Source: CAYSCZ01 sp051155775
GTDB lineage: Bacteria; Bacteroidota; Bacteroidia; Cytophagales; Cyclobacteriaceae
Length of the DNA: 64,000 nt
Reading direction: 5' to 3'
NCBI GenBank assembly: GCA_051155775.1
Contig: DAXETV010000005.1
Span: 35,531-99,530, forward strand
Under the pieces are notes generated by a model. That model ran no database searches, was not told the DNA's origin, and was given only the letters and a program-made list of their open reading frames with translations. Of this stretch, positions 36,532-45,807 are shown piece after piece; within the stretch, counting starts at the first letter, position 1, and every line of letters begins with the position of its first letter. A program made the translations under genes and the position numbers.

Positions 36532-36632
36532 CTGCATCATTATCTTCTTTCAATTTTCTATCTTACTAAAAAAACATAAATATAACGATCTGCTCAAGTT
36601 TTTCACTCGGATCAAACTAACAATTGGTGGAA

Positions 36633-38021
36633 ATGGATGACAGAAATTACAGAAAAGACATAATCAAAAGATTTAAGAATTCATTAGCTGAAAACAATAA
36701 GATTTTCTTTGACACGGAAAGCTTTGAGCTGATAATTGAACATTTTCTAAATAATGAAAATTACAACCTGGCTCTATCTGCCTGCGACCTTGCTTGTCGG
36801 CAATACCCTTATTCTTTTGAATTCAAATTAGAAAAAGCCAAGGTTTTGACCAAAAAAGGTAATCACGAGGACGCACTCGACATACTCTCTGAGGTTAAGG
36901 TCGTCCATCCATCTGATCCTGAAATCTATGTAGTCGAAGGTGAAGCATATCTTAAGTTAGGGGAGTATGACAGGTCCATCACCTCTTATGAGTCGGCAGT
37001 AGGTGATATTGATGAAAAAGATGAAATTTATTACAACATAGGCTTTGCCTATCAAAACAAGAATGATCTTACCAACGCTATAAAAAATTACAAAAAAGCA
37101 TTGGAGAATAATTTAAACAATGAAGATGCCTTATATGAGCTTGCGTATTGTTTAGATCAGAAAGGGGAACTTGAAAACAGCATTGGTTACTATAAAAAAT
37201 TTATTGATAAAGACCCCTATGCTGAATATGCGTGGTATAATCTTGGCATAGTGTATGATAAATTGGGTAAATATGATGAGGCTATCAATGCTTATGATTA
37301 TGCTACAATTATTGAAGAGTCTTTCAGCTCTGCCTATTTTAATATGGCCAATGCTTTTGTAGCAATCGAAAAGTATAAAGAAGCAATTAAGAACTATAAT
37401 CTAACCATAAAACATGAGGGTGAAAGCGCTGAAGTTCTATGCTGTCTGGCCAAAACTTACGAAAAGTCAAAAGAATTTAATACTTCCATTAAGTTTTTCC
37501 GAAAAGCAATAAAACTTGATTCTACTTATCATGAAGCCTGGTTTGGAATCGGCTATAATCTTTATCGACAGGAGAAATGGCATGAGGCACTCTACTTTCT
37601 GAATAAAGCTGTAAACCTAAACAATGAAAGTTACCAGTACTTTAAAATATTAGCGGATACAGAATTAAATTTAGGGAATAAATTATCTGCCACTAAATAC
37701 TATGAGCAGGCAGTGGAGATTAATAGTCAGGATCCTGATCTATGGCTACAATGGTCTACTATATATTTTGAAGAAGGAGATACCGAAAAAGCAATTAGGA
37801 TATTGGAAGATGCCCTCGAAGAAAATCCTGAGGAGGATTCTCTTCATTACAGGCTTGTTATCTATCTATTGATGAGTGGATATTATAAAAAAGCATTCAA
37901 TATTCTTGAATTTGCTTTAATATTGAATTTTGAAGGTCATAAGGTATTGTTTGATTACTTTCCCCGGTTAGAAACACAAAAAGCGCTGTTCAGAATAATT
38001 GAGCAATACCAAAAAGGCTGA
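36633..38021 (+). CDS. Tetratricopeptide repeat protein
   Basis: A 462-residue all-helical protein of about 11-12 TPR units, for example EIYYNIGFAYQNKNDLTNAI, AWYNLGIVYDKLGKYDEAI, AWFGIGYNLYRQEKWHEAL and LWLQWSTIYFEEGDTEKAI, with the usual Trp/Gly/Tyr/Ala/Pro spacing. No signal or membrane segment. TPR arrays are protein-binding scaffolds; the partner is unknown. I chose ATG at 36633 over an upstream TTG. It precedes comA by 33 nt. Confidence 0.88.
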   Translation: MDDRNYRKDIIKRFKNSLAENNKIFFDTESFELIIEHFLNNENYNLALSACDLACRQYPYSFEFKLEKAKVLTKKGNHEDALDILSEVKVVHPSDPEIYVVEGEAYLKLGEYDRSITSYESAVGDIDEKDEIYYNIGFAYQNKNDLTNAIKNYKKALENNLNNEDALYELAYCLDQKGELENSIGYYKKFIDKDPYAEYAWYNLGIVYDKLGKYDEAINAYDYATIIEESFSSAYFNMANAFVAIEKYKEAIKNYNLTIKHEGESAEVLCCLAKTYEKSKEFNTSIKFFRKAIKLDSTYHEAWFGIGYNLYRQEKWHEALYFLNKAVNLNNESYQYFKILADTELNLGNKLSATKYYEQAVEINSQDPDLWLQWSTIYFEEGDTEKAIRILEDALEENPEEDSLHYRLVIYLLMSGYYKKAFNILEFALILNFEGHKVLFDYFPRLETQKALFRIIEQYQKG

Positions 38022-38054
38022 TTCTAATCTTTTTGTACCTATTTTATTTTTTTA

Positions 38055-38822
38055 ATGAATTACAATTTAAACAATTTACCTGATCGAACAGTGAAACCGA
38101 GAGATCATGGGCTTACCATGGTTATGGATAAAGGATTAAGCCTTCGAGAGATAGAAGACTTATTGGAGACCAGTGGAAATTACATTGATATCGTTAAATT
38201 TGGTTGGTCTACCTCTTTTGTAACACCTAAATTAAAGGAGAAGATCCAACTCTATAAAGATGCAGGAATACCTTCCTATTTGGGCGGTACGCTGTTCGAG
38301 GCATTTTACATAAGGAATCAATTTGATGAATACAGAAAAGTACTCGATGATTTCGGGTTAGAGTATGCTGAGGTAAGCGATGGCTCCATTGAGATTTCAC
38401 ATCAAAAAAAATGCGAGTTAATTAATACCTTATCCGGTCAGGTGACGGTTCTCTCAGAAGTGGGATCCAAGGACGAAGAAAAAATATTCCCGCCATATCA
38501 ATGGATTGAACTTATGAACGCTGAAATTCAAGCGGGCTCATGGAAAGTAATTGGTGAAGCTCGTGAAGCCGGAAACGTCGGTTTGTTCAGGTCAACGGGT
38601 GAAGTAAGATCAGGCCTGGTTCAGGAAATCTTAACAAAAATACCGGAAGAAAGGATAGTATGGGAAGCTCCAAAGAAAGCCCAACAGGTATGGTTTATAA
38701 AATTAATTGGCGCCAACGTAAATTTAGGAAATATTGCTCCTAATGAAGTTATCCCTCTTGAAACCATTCGTTTGGGGCTTAGAGGAGATACTTTCTCACA
38801 TTTTTTAAACATTAAAGAATGA
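38055..38822 (+). CDS. comA: Phosphosulfolactate synthase (ComA family)
   Basis: A 255-residue ComA-type TIM barrel. KPRDHGLTMVMDKGLS, DIVKFGWSTSFVT, YLGGTLFEAFYIRNQFDEY, VSDGSIEI, SEVGSKDEE and VIGEAREAGNVGLF are family segments with the PEP- and metal-binding residues. The enzyme adds sulfite to PEP to make 2-phospho-3-sulfolactate, known from coenzyme M biosynthesis in methanogens. In Bacteroidota a sulfonate product could feed sulfonolipid or sulfolactate metabolism, which is inference. Overlaps the next gene by 4 bases (ATGA). Confidence 0.9.
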   Translation: MNYNLNNLPDRTVKPRDHGLTMVMDKGLSLREIEDLLETSGNYIDIVKFGWSTSFVTPKLKEKIQLYKDAGIPSYLGGTLFEAFYIRNQFDEYRKVLDDFGLEYAEVSDGSIEISHQKKCELINTLSGQVTVLSEVGSKDEEKIFPPYQWIELMNAEIQAGSWKVIGEAREAGNVGLFRSTGEVRSGLVQEILTKIPEERIVWEAPKKAQQVWFIKLIGANVNLGNIAPNEVIPLETIRLGLRGDTFSHFLNIKE

Positions 38823-39787
38823 ATATCAGGAGGCGGCTCTTGCTATTTCTAAAAGGAGTAGGAATGGGTAGTGCTGACGTTGTGCCGGGTGTGTCTGGCG
38901 GTACCATTGCTTTTATTACCGGTATCTATGATCAGCTGCTAAATAGCATAAGGAGCATTGATGGCTCACTTATCCCTTTACTTTTAAAATGGAGACTCAA
39001 GGATATTTGGATCAGAATAAATGGTGATTTTTTAGTTACCCTTTTAATGGGCATCCTTGTGAGTATTCTTACCTTATCGAGGGTAATATCTTTCTTACTT
39101 GACAATTACCCAATTCAGCTCTGGTCGTTTTTTTTTGGCTTGATAATAATTTCTTCCATTTCAATTATTAAGGACATTAAAAAATGGAATGTATGGGCGG
39201 TATTACTATTAATTTTTGGGACTGTTTTAGCATTTTTTATAACTACATTGGTTCCTTCATCCACACCTGATACGCTGTTTTTTACTTTTATTTCCGGTTC
39301 TGTTGCTATATGTGCCATGATTCTACCTGGAATATCCGGCAGCTTTATTTTGTTGATATTAGGAAAATATCAGGACATTATAAATGCCATAAAAGACTTT
39401 GAGCTTGTAACCATACTGGTATTTGGTGGTGGGTGCGTAATTGGTATTTTATTGTTTGTCAGGTTGCTATCTTATTTGATAAATTCCTTCCGGGATTATA
39501 CTGTGGCTATGTTGGCAGGCTTTATGTTAGGATCACTGAATAAGATCTGGCCATGGAAAGTTGTGAAAGAATACTACGTAAATTCAGATGGGGAACAGAC
39601 GCCTTTAGTGGTAGAAAATATCCTTCCTAATCAATACCTCTCACAATTAAATAAAGACCCACAATTAATTTCTGCTTTGTTATTTGGTGCATTAGGAATT
39701 ATGATTGTAGTGATCATAGAAAAGATCGCATCTGCCATTGTAAAATATTCCAATAAAAAGCATGAAGAAGTATGGACTAATCGGTAA
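38819..39787 (+). CDS. DUF368 membrane protein (probable undecaprenyl-phosphate translocase, PopT family)
   Basis: A 322-residue polytopic protein with 8-9 membrane segments. The DUF368 signatures GVGMGSADVVPGVSGGTIAF near the start and SVAICAMILPGISGSFILLI in the middle form the duplicated motif. DUF368 (PopT) proteins have been shown to help recycle undecaprenyl phosphate across the membrane, so it probably serves peptidoglycan and LPS precursor recycling. The gene starts inside the comA stop, and aroE starts 26 nt before its stop. Confidence 0.9.
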   Translation: MNIRRRLLLFLKGVGMGSADVVPGVSGGTIAFITGIYDQLLNSIRSIDGSLIPLLLKWRLKDIWIRINGDFLVTLLMGILVSILTLSRVISFLLDNYPIQLWSFFFGLIIISSISIIKDIKKWNVWAVLLLIFGTVLAFFITTLVPSSTPDTLFFTFISGSVAICAMILPGISGSFILLILGKYQDIINAIKDFELVTILVFGGGCVIGILLFVRLLSYLINSFRDYTVAMLAGFMLGSLNKIWPWKVVKEYYVNSDGEQTPLVVENILPNQYLSQLNKDPQLISALLFGALGIMIVVIIEKIASAIVKYSNKKHEEVWTNR

Positions 39788-40499
39788 AAAGCTTACCCAT
39801 TCATTTTCAAAGAAATATTTTTCAGAAAAATTTAAAGACCTGGGGATTGATAGCACACATCAATATCTGCTCTACGAAATCCCAACAATTGAAGATTTTG
39901 CTAAAATAATAGAGACCCATCATCCTGAAGGATTAAATGTGACGATACCTTACAAAGAAGAGGTGGTTCCCTATTTGTCTAAAATAGATCATACTGCAAA
40001 GGCAATAGGTGCAGTAAATGTGATAAAAAATACCGGCCCGGATCTAATTGGTTACAACACAGATTATTTAGGTTTCAGGGACTCTCTTGTGAACTGGTTA
40101 GGATCAATAAAAATAAATAAGGCGCTAATCCTTGGAACAGGTGGGGCTTCCCATGCAGTAGAATATGCTTTATACCAGTTAAACATAAACTATGATTATG
40201 TGAGCAGAAGGAAATCAAACGGTATACTGGCTTATGGTGATCTAAATAAAAAGATAATAACAGAACATCAATTAATTATTAATACAACACCTTTAGGTAC
40301 TTATCCTAACACCAGTGAGGCCCCGGATATTCCATACAATCAACTTACATCTAATCATTTTTTGTATGATCTGGTTTATAATCCGCAGACCACTGAATTT
40401 ATGAATAAAGGATTAAAGTATAATGCTAATGTAAAAAACGGATTAGAGATGTTGATTTTGCAAGCCGAAAAATCCTGGGAGATATGGAATTCAAACTAA
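39762..40499 (+). CDS. aroE: Shikimate dehydrogenase
   Basis: A 245-residue AroE. KYGLIGKKLTHSFSKKYF carries the shikimate-binding Ser pair, NVTIPYKEEVVPYL the catalytic Lys, GYNTDYLGFRDSL the Asp, LILGTGGASHAVEYAL the NADP loop, and NGLEMLILQAEKSWEIW the C-terminus. It reduces dehydroshikimate in chorismate synthesis. Its first 26 bases overlap DUF368 and its last 16 overlap uvrB, so it is translated within a coupled operon. Confidence 0.95.
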   Translation: MKKYGLIGKKLTHSFSKKYFSEKFKDLGIDSTHQYLLYEIPTIEDFAKIIETHHPEGLNVTIPYKEEVVPYLSKIDHTAKAIGAVNVIKNTGPDLIGYNTDYLGFRDSLVNWLGSIKINKALILGTGGASHAVEYALYQLNINYDYVSRRKSNGILAYGDLNKKIITEHQLIINTTPLGTYPNTSEAPDIPYNQLTSNHFLYDLVYNPQTTEFMNKGLKYNANVKNGLEMLILQAEKSWEIWNSN

Positions 40500-42505
40500 T
40501 TAGTGAGTATGAGCCCACAGGAGACCAGCCCCAAGCCATAGCTCAATTAACAGAAGGAATATTTAACAATGAACCGGCACAAACTTTATTAGGTGTGACA
40601 GGGTCCGGAAAGACTTTCACCATGGCCAATGTTATTAAAGAGGTCAATAAACCCACATTAGTTCTAAGCCATAACAAAACACTAGCAGCCCAGCTATATG
40701 GAGAATTTAAGCAATTCTTCCCGGAGAATGCAGTCGAATATTTTATATCATATTATGATTATTACCAGCCGGAAGCATATATCCCATCTTCAAATATTTA
40801 TATCGAAAAAGACCTTAGCATCAATGAGGAAATCGAAAAGTTAAGATTAAGTGCAACTTCTTCCCTTCTAACCGGTAGGCGTGACGTTTTGGTTGTGGCT
40901 TCGGTATCATGTATTTATGGTATTGGAAATCCCGAGGAATTTGGACGTAACGTGATCAGGCTGCAGGTCGGGGACATTATTTCCAGGAACCAGTTTCTTT
41001 TTTCTCTGGTAGACATACTCTACGCTAGAACCACGGCGGATTTTAGAAGAGGAAATTTCAGAGTAAAAGGAGATACTGTGGATGTATTCGTTGCCTATGA
41101 TGATTATGCTTATCGAATAGTATTCTGGGGCGATGAAATAGAATCTATACAAAAAATAGATCCCATAACCGGTAAAAAAATTTCAGATGAAAATATTATC
41201 GCAATATTTCCAGCTAATCTTTTTGTAACGGGCAAAGAAATTATTCAAACTGCTATTAGAGAAATTCAGGATGATCTGGTCTCCCAAATTCATTTATTCG
41301 AAGATGAAAGAAGGTTCCTGGAAGCAAAAAGACTTAAGGAAAGAACAGAATTTGATATGGAGATGATCAGGGAATTGGGTTATTGTTCTGGTGTTGAAAA
41401 CTATAGTCGCTATTTTGACCGAAGAAAGCCAGGTATGCGACCATTCTGTTTACTGGATTATTTCCCGCAAGATTACCTGATGATGATCGATGAGAGTCAT
41501 GTAACCTTGCCTCAAGTGAGGGGAATGTGGGGTGGTGACCGTTCAAGAAAAGTAAACCTGGTAGATTTTGGTTTCAGATTGCCGGCCGCTCTTGATAATC
41601 GTCCATTGACCTTTAATGAGTTCGAATCGATGATTAATCAGGTGATTTTTGTAAGTGCCACGCCCGCTGAATATGAATTAAGAAAATCTGAAGGTGTGAT
41701 CGTTGAACAACTCATAAGACCTACCGGTTTGCTGGACCCTGAGATTAGTGTAAGGCCTAGCTTACATCAGATTGATGATCTAATGGAAGAAATTGTTCAA
41801 CGGGTTGAAAAAGATGAAAGGGTGCTTGTAACAACACTTACCAAAAGAATGGCAGAGGAATTAAATAAATATTTAGTCAATTATGGGGTTAAAAGCAGGT
41901 ATATACACTCAGAGGTTGATTCATTGGACCGTGTTGAGATCCTAAGGCAGCTTAGAATGGGTGATTTTGATGTTTTAGTCGGTGTTAACTTATTGCGAGA
42001 AGGACTTGATTTGCCTGAGGTATCATTGGTTGCGATACTTGACGCGGATAAAGAAGGTTTTTTACGAAATCAAAGATCGTTGGTACAAACGATTGGCCGG
42101 GCAGCCCGAAATGTAAATGGGAAAGTTATTATGTATGCGGATACAATTACTGATTCTATGCAAGTAGCGATTGATGAGACCAATAGAAGAAGGAGAATTC
42201 AGCAGGATTACAATGAAAAACACGGAATAAAACCTATGACTGTTAAGAAATCCAGGGAATCTATTCTGGAACAGACCAAGGTTGCTGATTCAAAAAGATC
42301 AGCCAGGAAAAAATACTATGTTGAGGAAGAGCCAAGCATAGCCGCAGATCCTGTAGTTAACTACATGGATAAGGCACAGATAGAGAAATTAATTAAAGAA
42401 ACCCGGCGGAAAATGGAGAAAGCCGCAAAAGAACTTGATTTTATGGATGCTGCCCGCTTAAGGGATGAGATGCTGTCTCTGGAGAAAAAACGTGATGAAT
42501 TGTAA
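40484..42505 (+). CDS. uvrB: Excinuclease ABC subunit UvrB
   Basis: A 673-residue UvrB. Walker A GVTGSGKTFTMANVI, the beta-hairpin region with YFISYYDYYQPEAYIP, DEE-box-equivalent MMIDESHVTLPQ, motif V/VI (GVNLLREGLDLPEVSLV, QTIGRAARNVNGKV) and the C-terminal UVR helix (AKELDFMDAARLRDEM) are all intact. It loads UvrC at lesions in nucleotide excision repair. It may work with the alkyltransferase-like protein at 5007-5342. It starts inside aroE. Confidence 0.98.
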   Translation: MEFKLISEYEPTGDQPQAIAQLTEGIFNNEPAQTLLGVTGSGKTFTMANVIKEVNKPTLVLSHNKTLAAQLYGEFKQFFPENAVEYFISYYDYYQPEAYIPSSNIYIEKDLSINEEIEKLRLSATSSLLTGRRDVLVVASVSCIYGIGNPEEFGRNVIRLQVGDIISRNQFLFSLVDILYARTTADFRRGNFRVKGDTVDVFVAYDDYAYRIVFWGDEIESIQKIDPITGKKISDENIIAIFPANLFVTGKEIIQTAIREIQDDLVSQIHLFEDERRFLEAKRLKERTEFDMEMIRELGYCSGVENYSRYFDRRKPGMRPFCLLDYFPQDYLMMIDESHVTLPQVRGMWGGDRSRKVNLVDFGFRLPAALDNRPLTFNEFESMINQVIFVSATPAEYELRKSEGVIVEQLIRPTGLLDPEISVRPSLHQIDDLMEEIVQRVEKDERVLVTTLTKRMAEELNKYLVNYGVKSRYIHSEVDSLDRVEILRQLRMGDFDVLVGVNLLREGLDLPEVSLVAILDADKEGFLRNQRSLVQTIGRAARNVNGKVIMYADTITDSMQVAIDETNRRRRIQQDYNEKHGIKPMTVKKSRESILEQTKVADSKRSARKKYYVEEEPSIAADPVVNYMDKAQIEKLIKETRRKMEKAAKELDFMDAARLRDEMLSLEKKRDEL

Positions 42506-42576
42506 TAGATCCTGAAGATTAATAATTCAACAAAATTTCATAATTTTAAAATATTCGAAATATTTAATTAATTATC

Positions 42577-44268
42577 ATGCGTTTTACCTTCATTCTTCTT
42601 AGCCTGATCTTTCATATCGCAATATTAAAATCCCAGGATAGAATAAATGGCCCTTTATTTTCAACAAGATCAGAAGTAATTGCTAAAAATGGTATGGTTG
42701 CTACCAGTCATCCATTGGCAACACAGGTAGGAATAGAAATACTAAAAAATGGAGGATCCGCAGTAGATGCAGCCATTGCCTGCAATTCCACTTTGGGTTT
42801 AGTGGAACCTACCGGTTGTGGTATTGGTGGCGATCTTTTTGCTATAATTTGGGATAATAATGAAAAGAAGCTTTATGGCCTAAATGCCAGTGGAAGATCA
42901 GCTTCTGACCTTACATTAAAATATTTTCTAGACAATGGGTATGAAAAAATTCCAGCTTTGGGGCCCCTTCCTGTTACAGTACCCGGATGTGTAGATGGTT
43001 GGTTTACCTTGCACGAGAAATTCGGAAAGCTTCCAATTTCTGAAATACTAAAGCCAGCTATAAGTTATGCCAGGGAAGGATTTCCTGTAACAGAGTTGAT
43101 TGCATACTACATGGGTCGCTCAGTTCCTTATTACATTTCTCAAGGGTTCCCTAATGTAAAAGAAACATATACCATCAATGGCAATGCCCCTGCTAAAGGC
43201 GATATTTTTAAAAATCCAGATTTAGCAAACACCTATGAGATGTTGGCGGATAAAGGGAGGGACATATTTTACAAAGGAAAAATTGCAAAGGCCATAGCCG
43301 GTTTTTTAAAAGAACAAGGTGGGTTTTTATCCTATAAAGATTTCAAAAATCATACATCAGAATGGGTAGAACCCGTCTCAACAAATTACAGAGGTTATGA
43401 TGTATGGGAGCTGCCACCAAATGGACAGGGTATAGCAGCGCTTCAAATGCTCAACATACTGGAAACTATAGATTTCAGTGATATCGAATATGGAAGCTCT
43501 GATCATATACATTATTTCACAGAAGCCAAAAAGTTAGCTTTTGAAGACCGTGCGAAGTATTATGCAGACATGGACTTCTATGATGTGCCGGTTGAGCGAT
43601 TAGTTTCTAAAAAATATGGAATGGAAAGGGCTCAATTAATCGACCCGGATAGGGCAGGTAAATATAATGCAGGGGAAATAAGTGCCGGAGAAACCATTTA
43701 TCTTACCACGGCAGACAAAGATGGGAACATGGTGTCCTTAATTCAAAGCAATTATCGTGGCATGGGGTCAGGAATGGTTCCTCCCGGTCTTGGGTTTATG
43801 TTGCAGGACAGAGGCGAACTCTTTAGCTTGAAGGAAAGACAGGCCAATACTTTTGAACCAGATAAAAGGCCTTTTCATACCATCATCCCTGCCTTTGTAA
43901 CCAGGGATGGTCAGCCTTTTTTAAGTTTTGGGGTAATGGGTGGTGATTTTCAACCGCAAGGCCATGTGCAAATTATCATGAACATGATAGACTTCGGCAT
44001 GAACCTTCAGGCAGCAGGAGATGCTCCAAGGATTCAGCACCGAGGTTCTTCCTCACCGACAGGTTACGTTGCGGAGGACCGAGGGATGATCACACTTGAG
44101 GAGGGCTATGATTATGAGACCATCAGAAAGCTTATGCGTATGGGGCATGAGGTTGGTTTCGATTATGGAAGTTATGGCGGATATCAGGCAATAATGTATG
44201 ACAGTGAAAATGAGGTTTATTACGGTGCTTCTGAATCCCGAAAAGATGGCCAGGCAGCCGGTTATTAA
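42577..44268 (+). CDS. ggt: Gamma-glutamyltransferase
   Basis: A 563-residue Ntn hydrolase with a secretion signal (MRFTFILLSLIFHIAILKS). The N-terminal MVATSHPLATQVGIEILKNGGSAVDAAIA and EPTGCGIGGDLF segments match, and the autocatalytic Thr lies in ETIYLTTADKDGNMVS, followed by the C-terminal FHTIIPAFV and GGDFQPQGHVQ. It cleaves the gamma-glutamyl bond of glutathione and its conjugates in the periplasm. The C-terminal lid follows a YwrD-like rather than strict E. coli pattern. Confidence 0.93.
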   Translation: MRFTFILLSLIFHIAILKSQDRINGPLFSTRSEVIAKNGMVATSHPLATQVGIEILKNGGSAVDAAIACNSTLGLVEPTGCGIGGDLFAIIWDNNEKKLYGLNASGRSASDLTLKYFLDNGYEKIPALGPLPVTVPGCVDGWFTLHEKFGKLPISEILKPAISYAREGFPVTELIAYYMGRSVPYYISQGFPNVKETYTINGNAPAKGDIFKNPDLANTYEMLADKGRDIFYKGKIAKAIAGFLKEQGGFLSYKDFKNHTSEWVEPVSTNYRGYDVWELPPNGQGIAALQMLNILETIDFSDIEYGSSDHIHYFTEAKKLAFEDRAKYYADMDFYDVPVERLVSKKYGMERAQLIDPDRAGKYNAGEISAGETIYLTTADKDGNMVSLIQSNYRGMGSGMVPPGLGFMLQDRGELFSLKERQANTFEPDKRPFHTIIPAFVTRDGQPFLSFGVMGGDFQPQGHVQIIMNMIDFGMNLQAAGDAPRIQHRGSSSPTGYVAEDRGMITLEEGYDYETIRKLMRMGHEVGFDYGSYGGYQAIMYDSENEVYYGASESRKDGQAAGY

Positions 44269-44847
44269 TCAGGTCTTTCGCTGGTCAAAAAATGGTGGTT
44301 TGTTGATTTTATAGTAATCAATAAGCCTTTCAATAAGTTGATCAGCATCATCATCAATGATTAGAAAATCTGTGTTTTCATAGATAAAATCTTCAGATTT
44401 CATGAATTCAATAAACTTAATTAGATGGTTGTAGTATCCGTCAATATTTAATAGACCTATGGGTTTGTTGTGAAGTTTTAAATGGTTCCAGGTAATCATT
44501 TCGAATAGCTCCTCCATAGTCCCAAACCCTCCCGGCAGTGTTATAATGCCCTCTGATAATTCGTGCATCTTCAGTTTTCTTTCATGCATAGATTGGACCC
44601 TTATTAGCTTTTGGATTCCATGATGGGCTACTTCTTTTTCGAATAAAAAATCTGGTATCACGCCGGTTACCTTACCACCATGGTCCAGCACGGAATCAGC
44701 AAGATCTCCCATAAGCCCGATGTTTCCGCCTCCATAAATCAGCTCAATGCCTTTTTTTGCTAATAATTGACCAACTTTTTTAGCATTTTCAGCATATGAT
44801 TGTTTATTCCCTCTTTTTGATCCGCAATAAACTGCCAGACTAATCAT
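44269..44847 (-). CDS. LOG-family protein (cytokinin riboside 5'-monophosphate phosphoribohydrolase type)
   Basis: A 192-residue Rossmann-fold protein. The nucleotide-binding YCGSKRGNK start, ELIYGGGNIGLMG, and the catalytic PGGFGTMEELFE motif are diagnostic. Such proteins hydrolyse AMP or cytokinin nucleotides to base and ribose 5-phosphate; the bacterial substrate is unsettled. Convergent with ggt, which ends at 44268. Confidence 0.9.
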   Translation of the reverse strand: MISLAVYCGSKRGNKQSYAENAKKVGQLLAKKGIELIYGGGNIGLMGDLADSVLDHGGKVTGVIPDFLFEKEVAHHGIQKLIRVQSMHERKLKMHELSEGIITLPGGFGTMEELFEMITWNHLKLHNKPIGLLNIDGYYNHLIKFIEFMKSEDFIYENTDFLIIDDDADQLIERLIDYYKINKPPFFDQRKT

Positions 44848-44996
44848 AAAAATAATTTCAATTATCCAATAAAGATGTGTATTTTCAATGGTTCAAAAAT
44901 GATAATTAAGGGATAATACCAATTACCTTAAATTTGCTTATACAATAATTTTGTTCAAATAGTTATCTAAAAATATACATCGAAGCTTAATTAGAA

Positions 44997-45350
44997 ATGA
45001 AACCACCACTTGTTCTTCTGCTTTTTGGGTTGTTTTTTCTTTCCCAAAATGTAAAATCTCAGGATATACCATATTTCCAGCAAGGGTTTATAGTTACTTT
45101 CGATAAGGACACCATAAAAGGCGAGCTTTATCATGATTACTATGGTAAAGAATTATGCAGAGCAGTCTTATTCAAAGGAGACACAGAGGAGTTGGTGGAG
45201 TATCTTGCCGCTGATATTTTTGCTTTTGGACAGGTAGTATTCAAACACGAGAATCATGCTGAATATCAAATGTATTTAAGTCAGGAAAATGCAAGTAGTA
45301 AAGAAAAAGAGTTCAGAATGCATGAAACATTGCTCTTAAGCGATCAATAA
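44997..45350 (+). CDS. Small secreted protein A of a tandem pair
   Basis: A 117-residue protein with a cleavable signal ending KSQ before DIPYFQQGFIVTFDKDTIKGELYHDYYGKEL. The stretch 'GFIVT-DTIKGELYH' is the opening of a Bacteroidota family in which longer members begin the same way; here only the first domain is present. The C-terminus is Glu/Lys-rich. It shares this layout with the gene 88 nt downstream, so the pair arose by duplication. Function unknown. Confidence 0.65.
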   Translation: MKPPLVLLLFGLFFLSQNVKSQDIPYFQQGFIVTFDKDTIKGELYHDYYGKELCRAVLFKGDTEELVEYLAADIFAFGQVVFKHENHAEYQMYLSQENASSKEKEFRMHETLLLSDQ

Positions 45351-45438
45351 TTTTTGCTTAGAAGAATTAAGATTTTTCCTAATCATCTTATTGGCATTAC
45401 ATAGATAGCTTTAGGGTATAAATTTTAAATCACCTAAA

Positions 45439-45783
45439 ATGAGAAAACATAAAATCGGATTATGTTTTGCTATATTAATTGCCCCATTTATCATAAAATC
45501 TCAACACATAGCCCATTTTAAGCATGGCTATGTGATTACTAATGACCACGATACTATTTTTGGAGCACTGTACCATTATTATAAAGCTAATGAGCTAGAT
45601 AAAGTAGTGCTAATCAAAAAAGACTTCTCAGGATCACATAATCTGTTTGCTCATGAAATCATTCAGTATGGAAAAGCTGAAAATCTGATACCCCGAATAA
45701 AAAAAGAAGACGATCAGAAAGCAATAAATGGCATTGGTACAGGTTTAAAAGAAGAGGAATCCTTAGCATCTTCAACAAATTAA
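45439..45783 (+). CDS. Small secreted protein B of a tandem pair
   Basis: A 114-residue protein with signal (FAILIAPFIIKSQ) before HIAHFKHGYVITNDHDTIFGALYHYYKANELDKVVLIKKD, aligning position by position with the previous gene (GYVIT/GFIVT, DTI, GALYH/GELYH). The tails diverge; this one ends LIPRIKKEDDQKAINGIG and a Ser/Thr tail. It looks like a diverged paralogue truncated to the first domain of the family. Function unknown. Confidence 0.65.
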   Translation: MRKHKIGLCFAILIAPFIIKSQHIAHFKHGYVITNDHDTIFGALYHYYKANELDKVVLIKKDFSGSHNLFAHEIIQYGKAENLIPRIKKEDDQKAINGIGTGLKEEESLASSTN

Positions 45784-45807
45784 TTATTCGTGTCTTTAAT
45801 TCATCAT

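Noticed and set aside
44997..45783. Toxin-antitoxin or immunity pair for the two small genes
   Set aside because: Both products carry signal peptides and are homologous to one another, unlike a toxin with its antidote.
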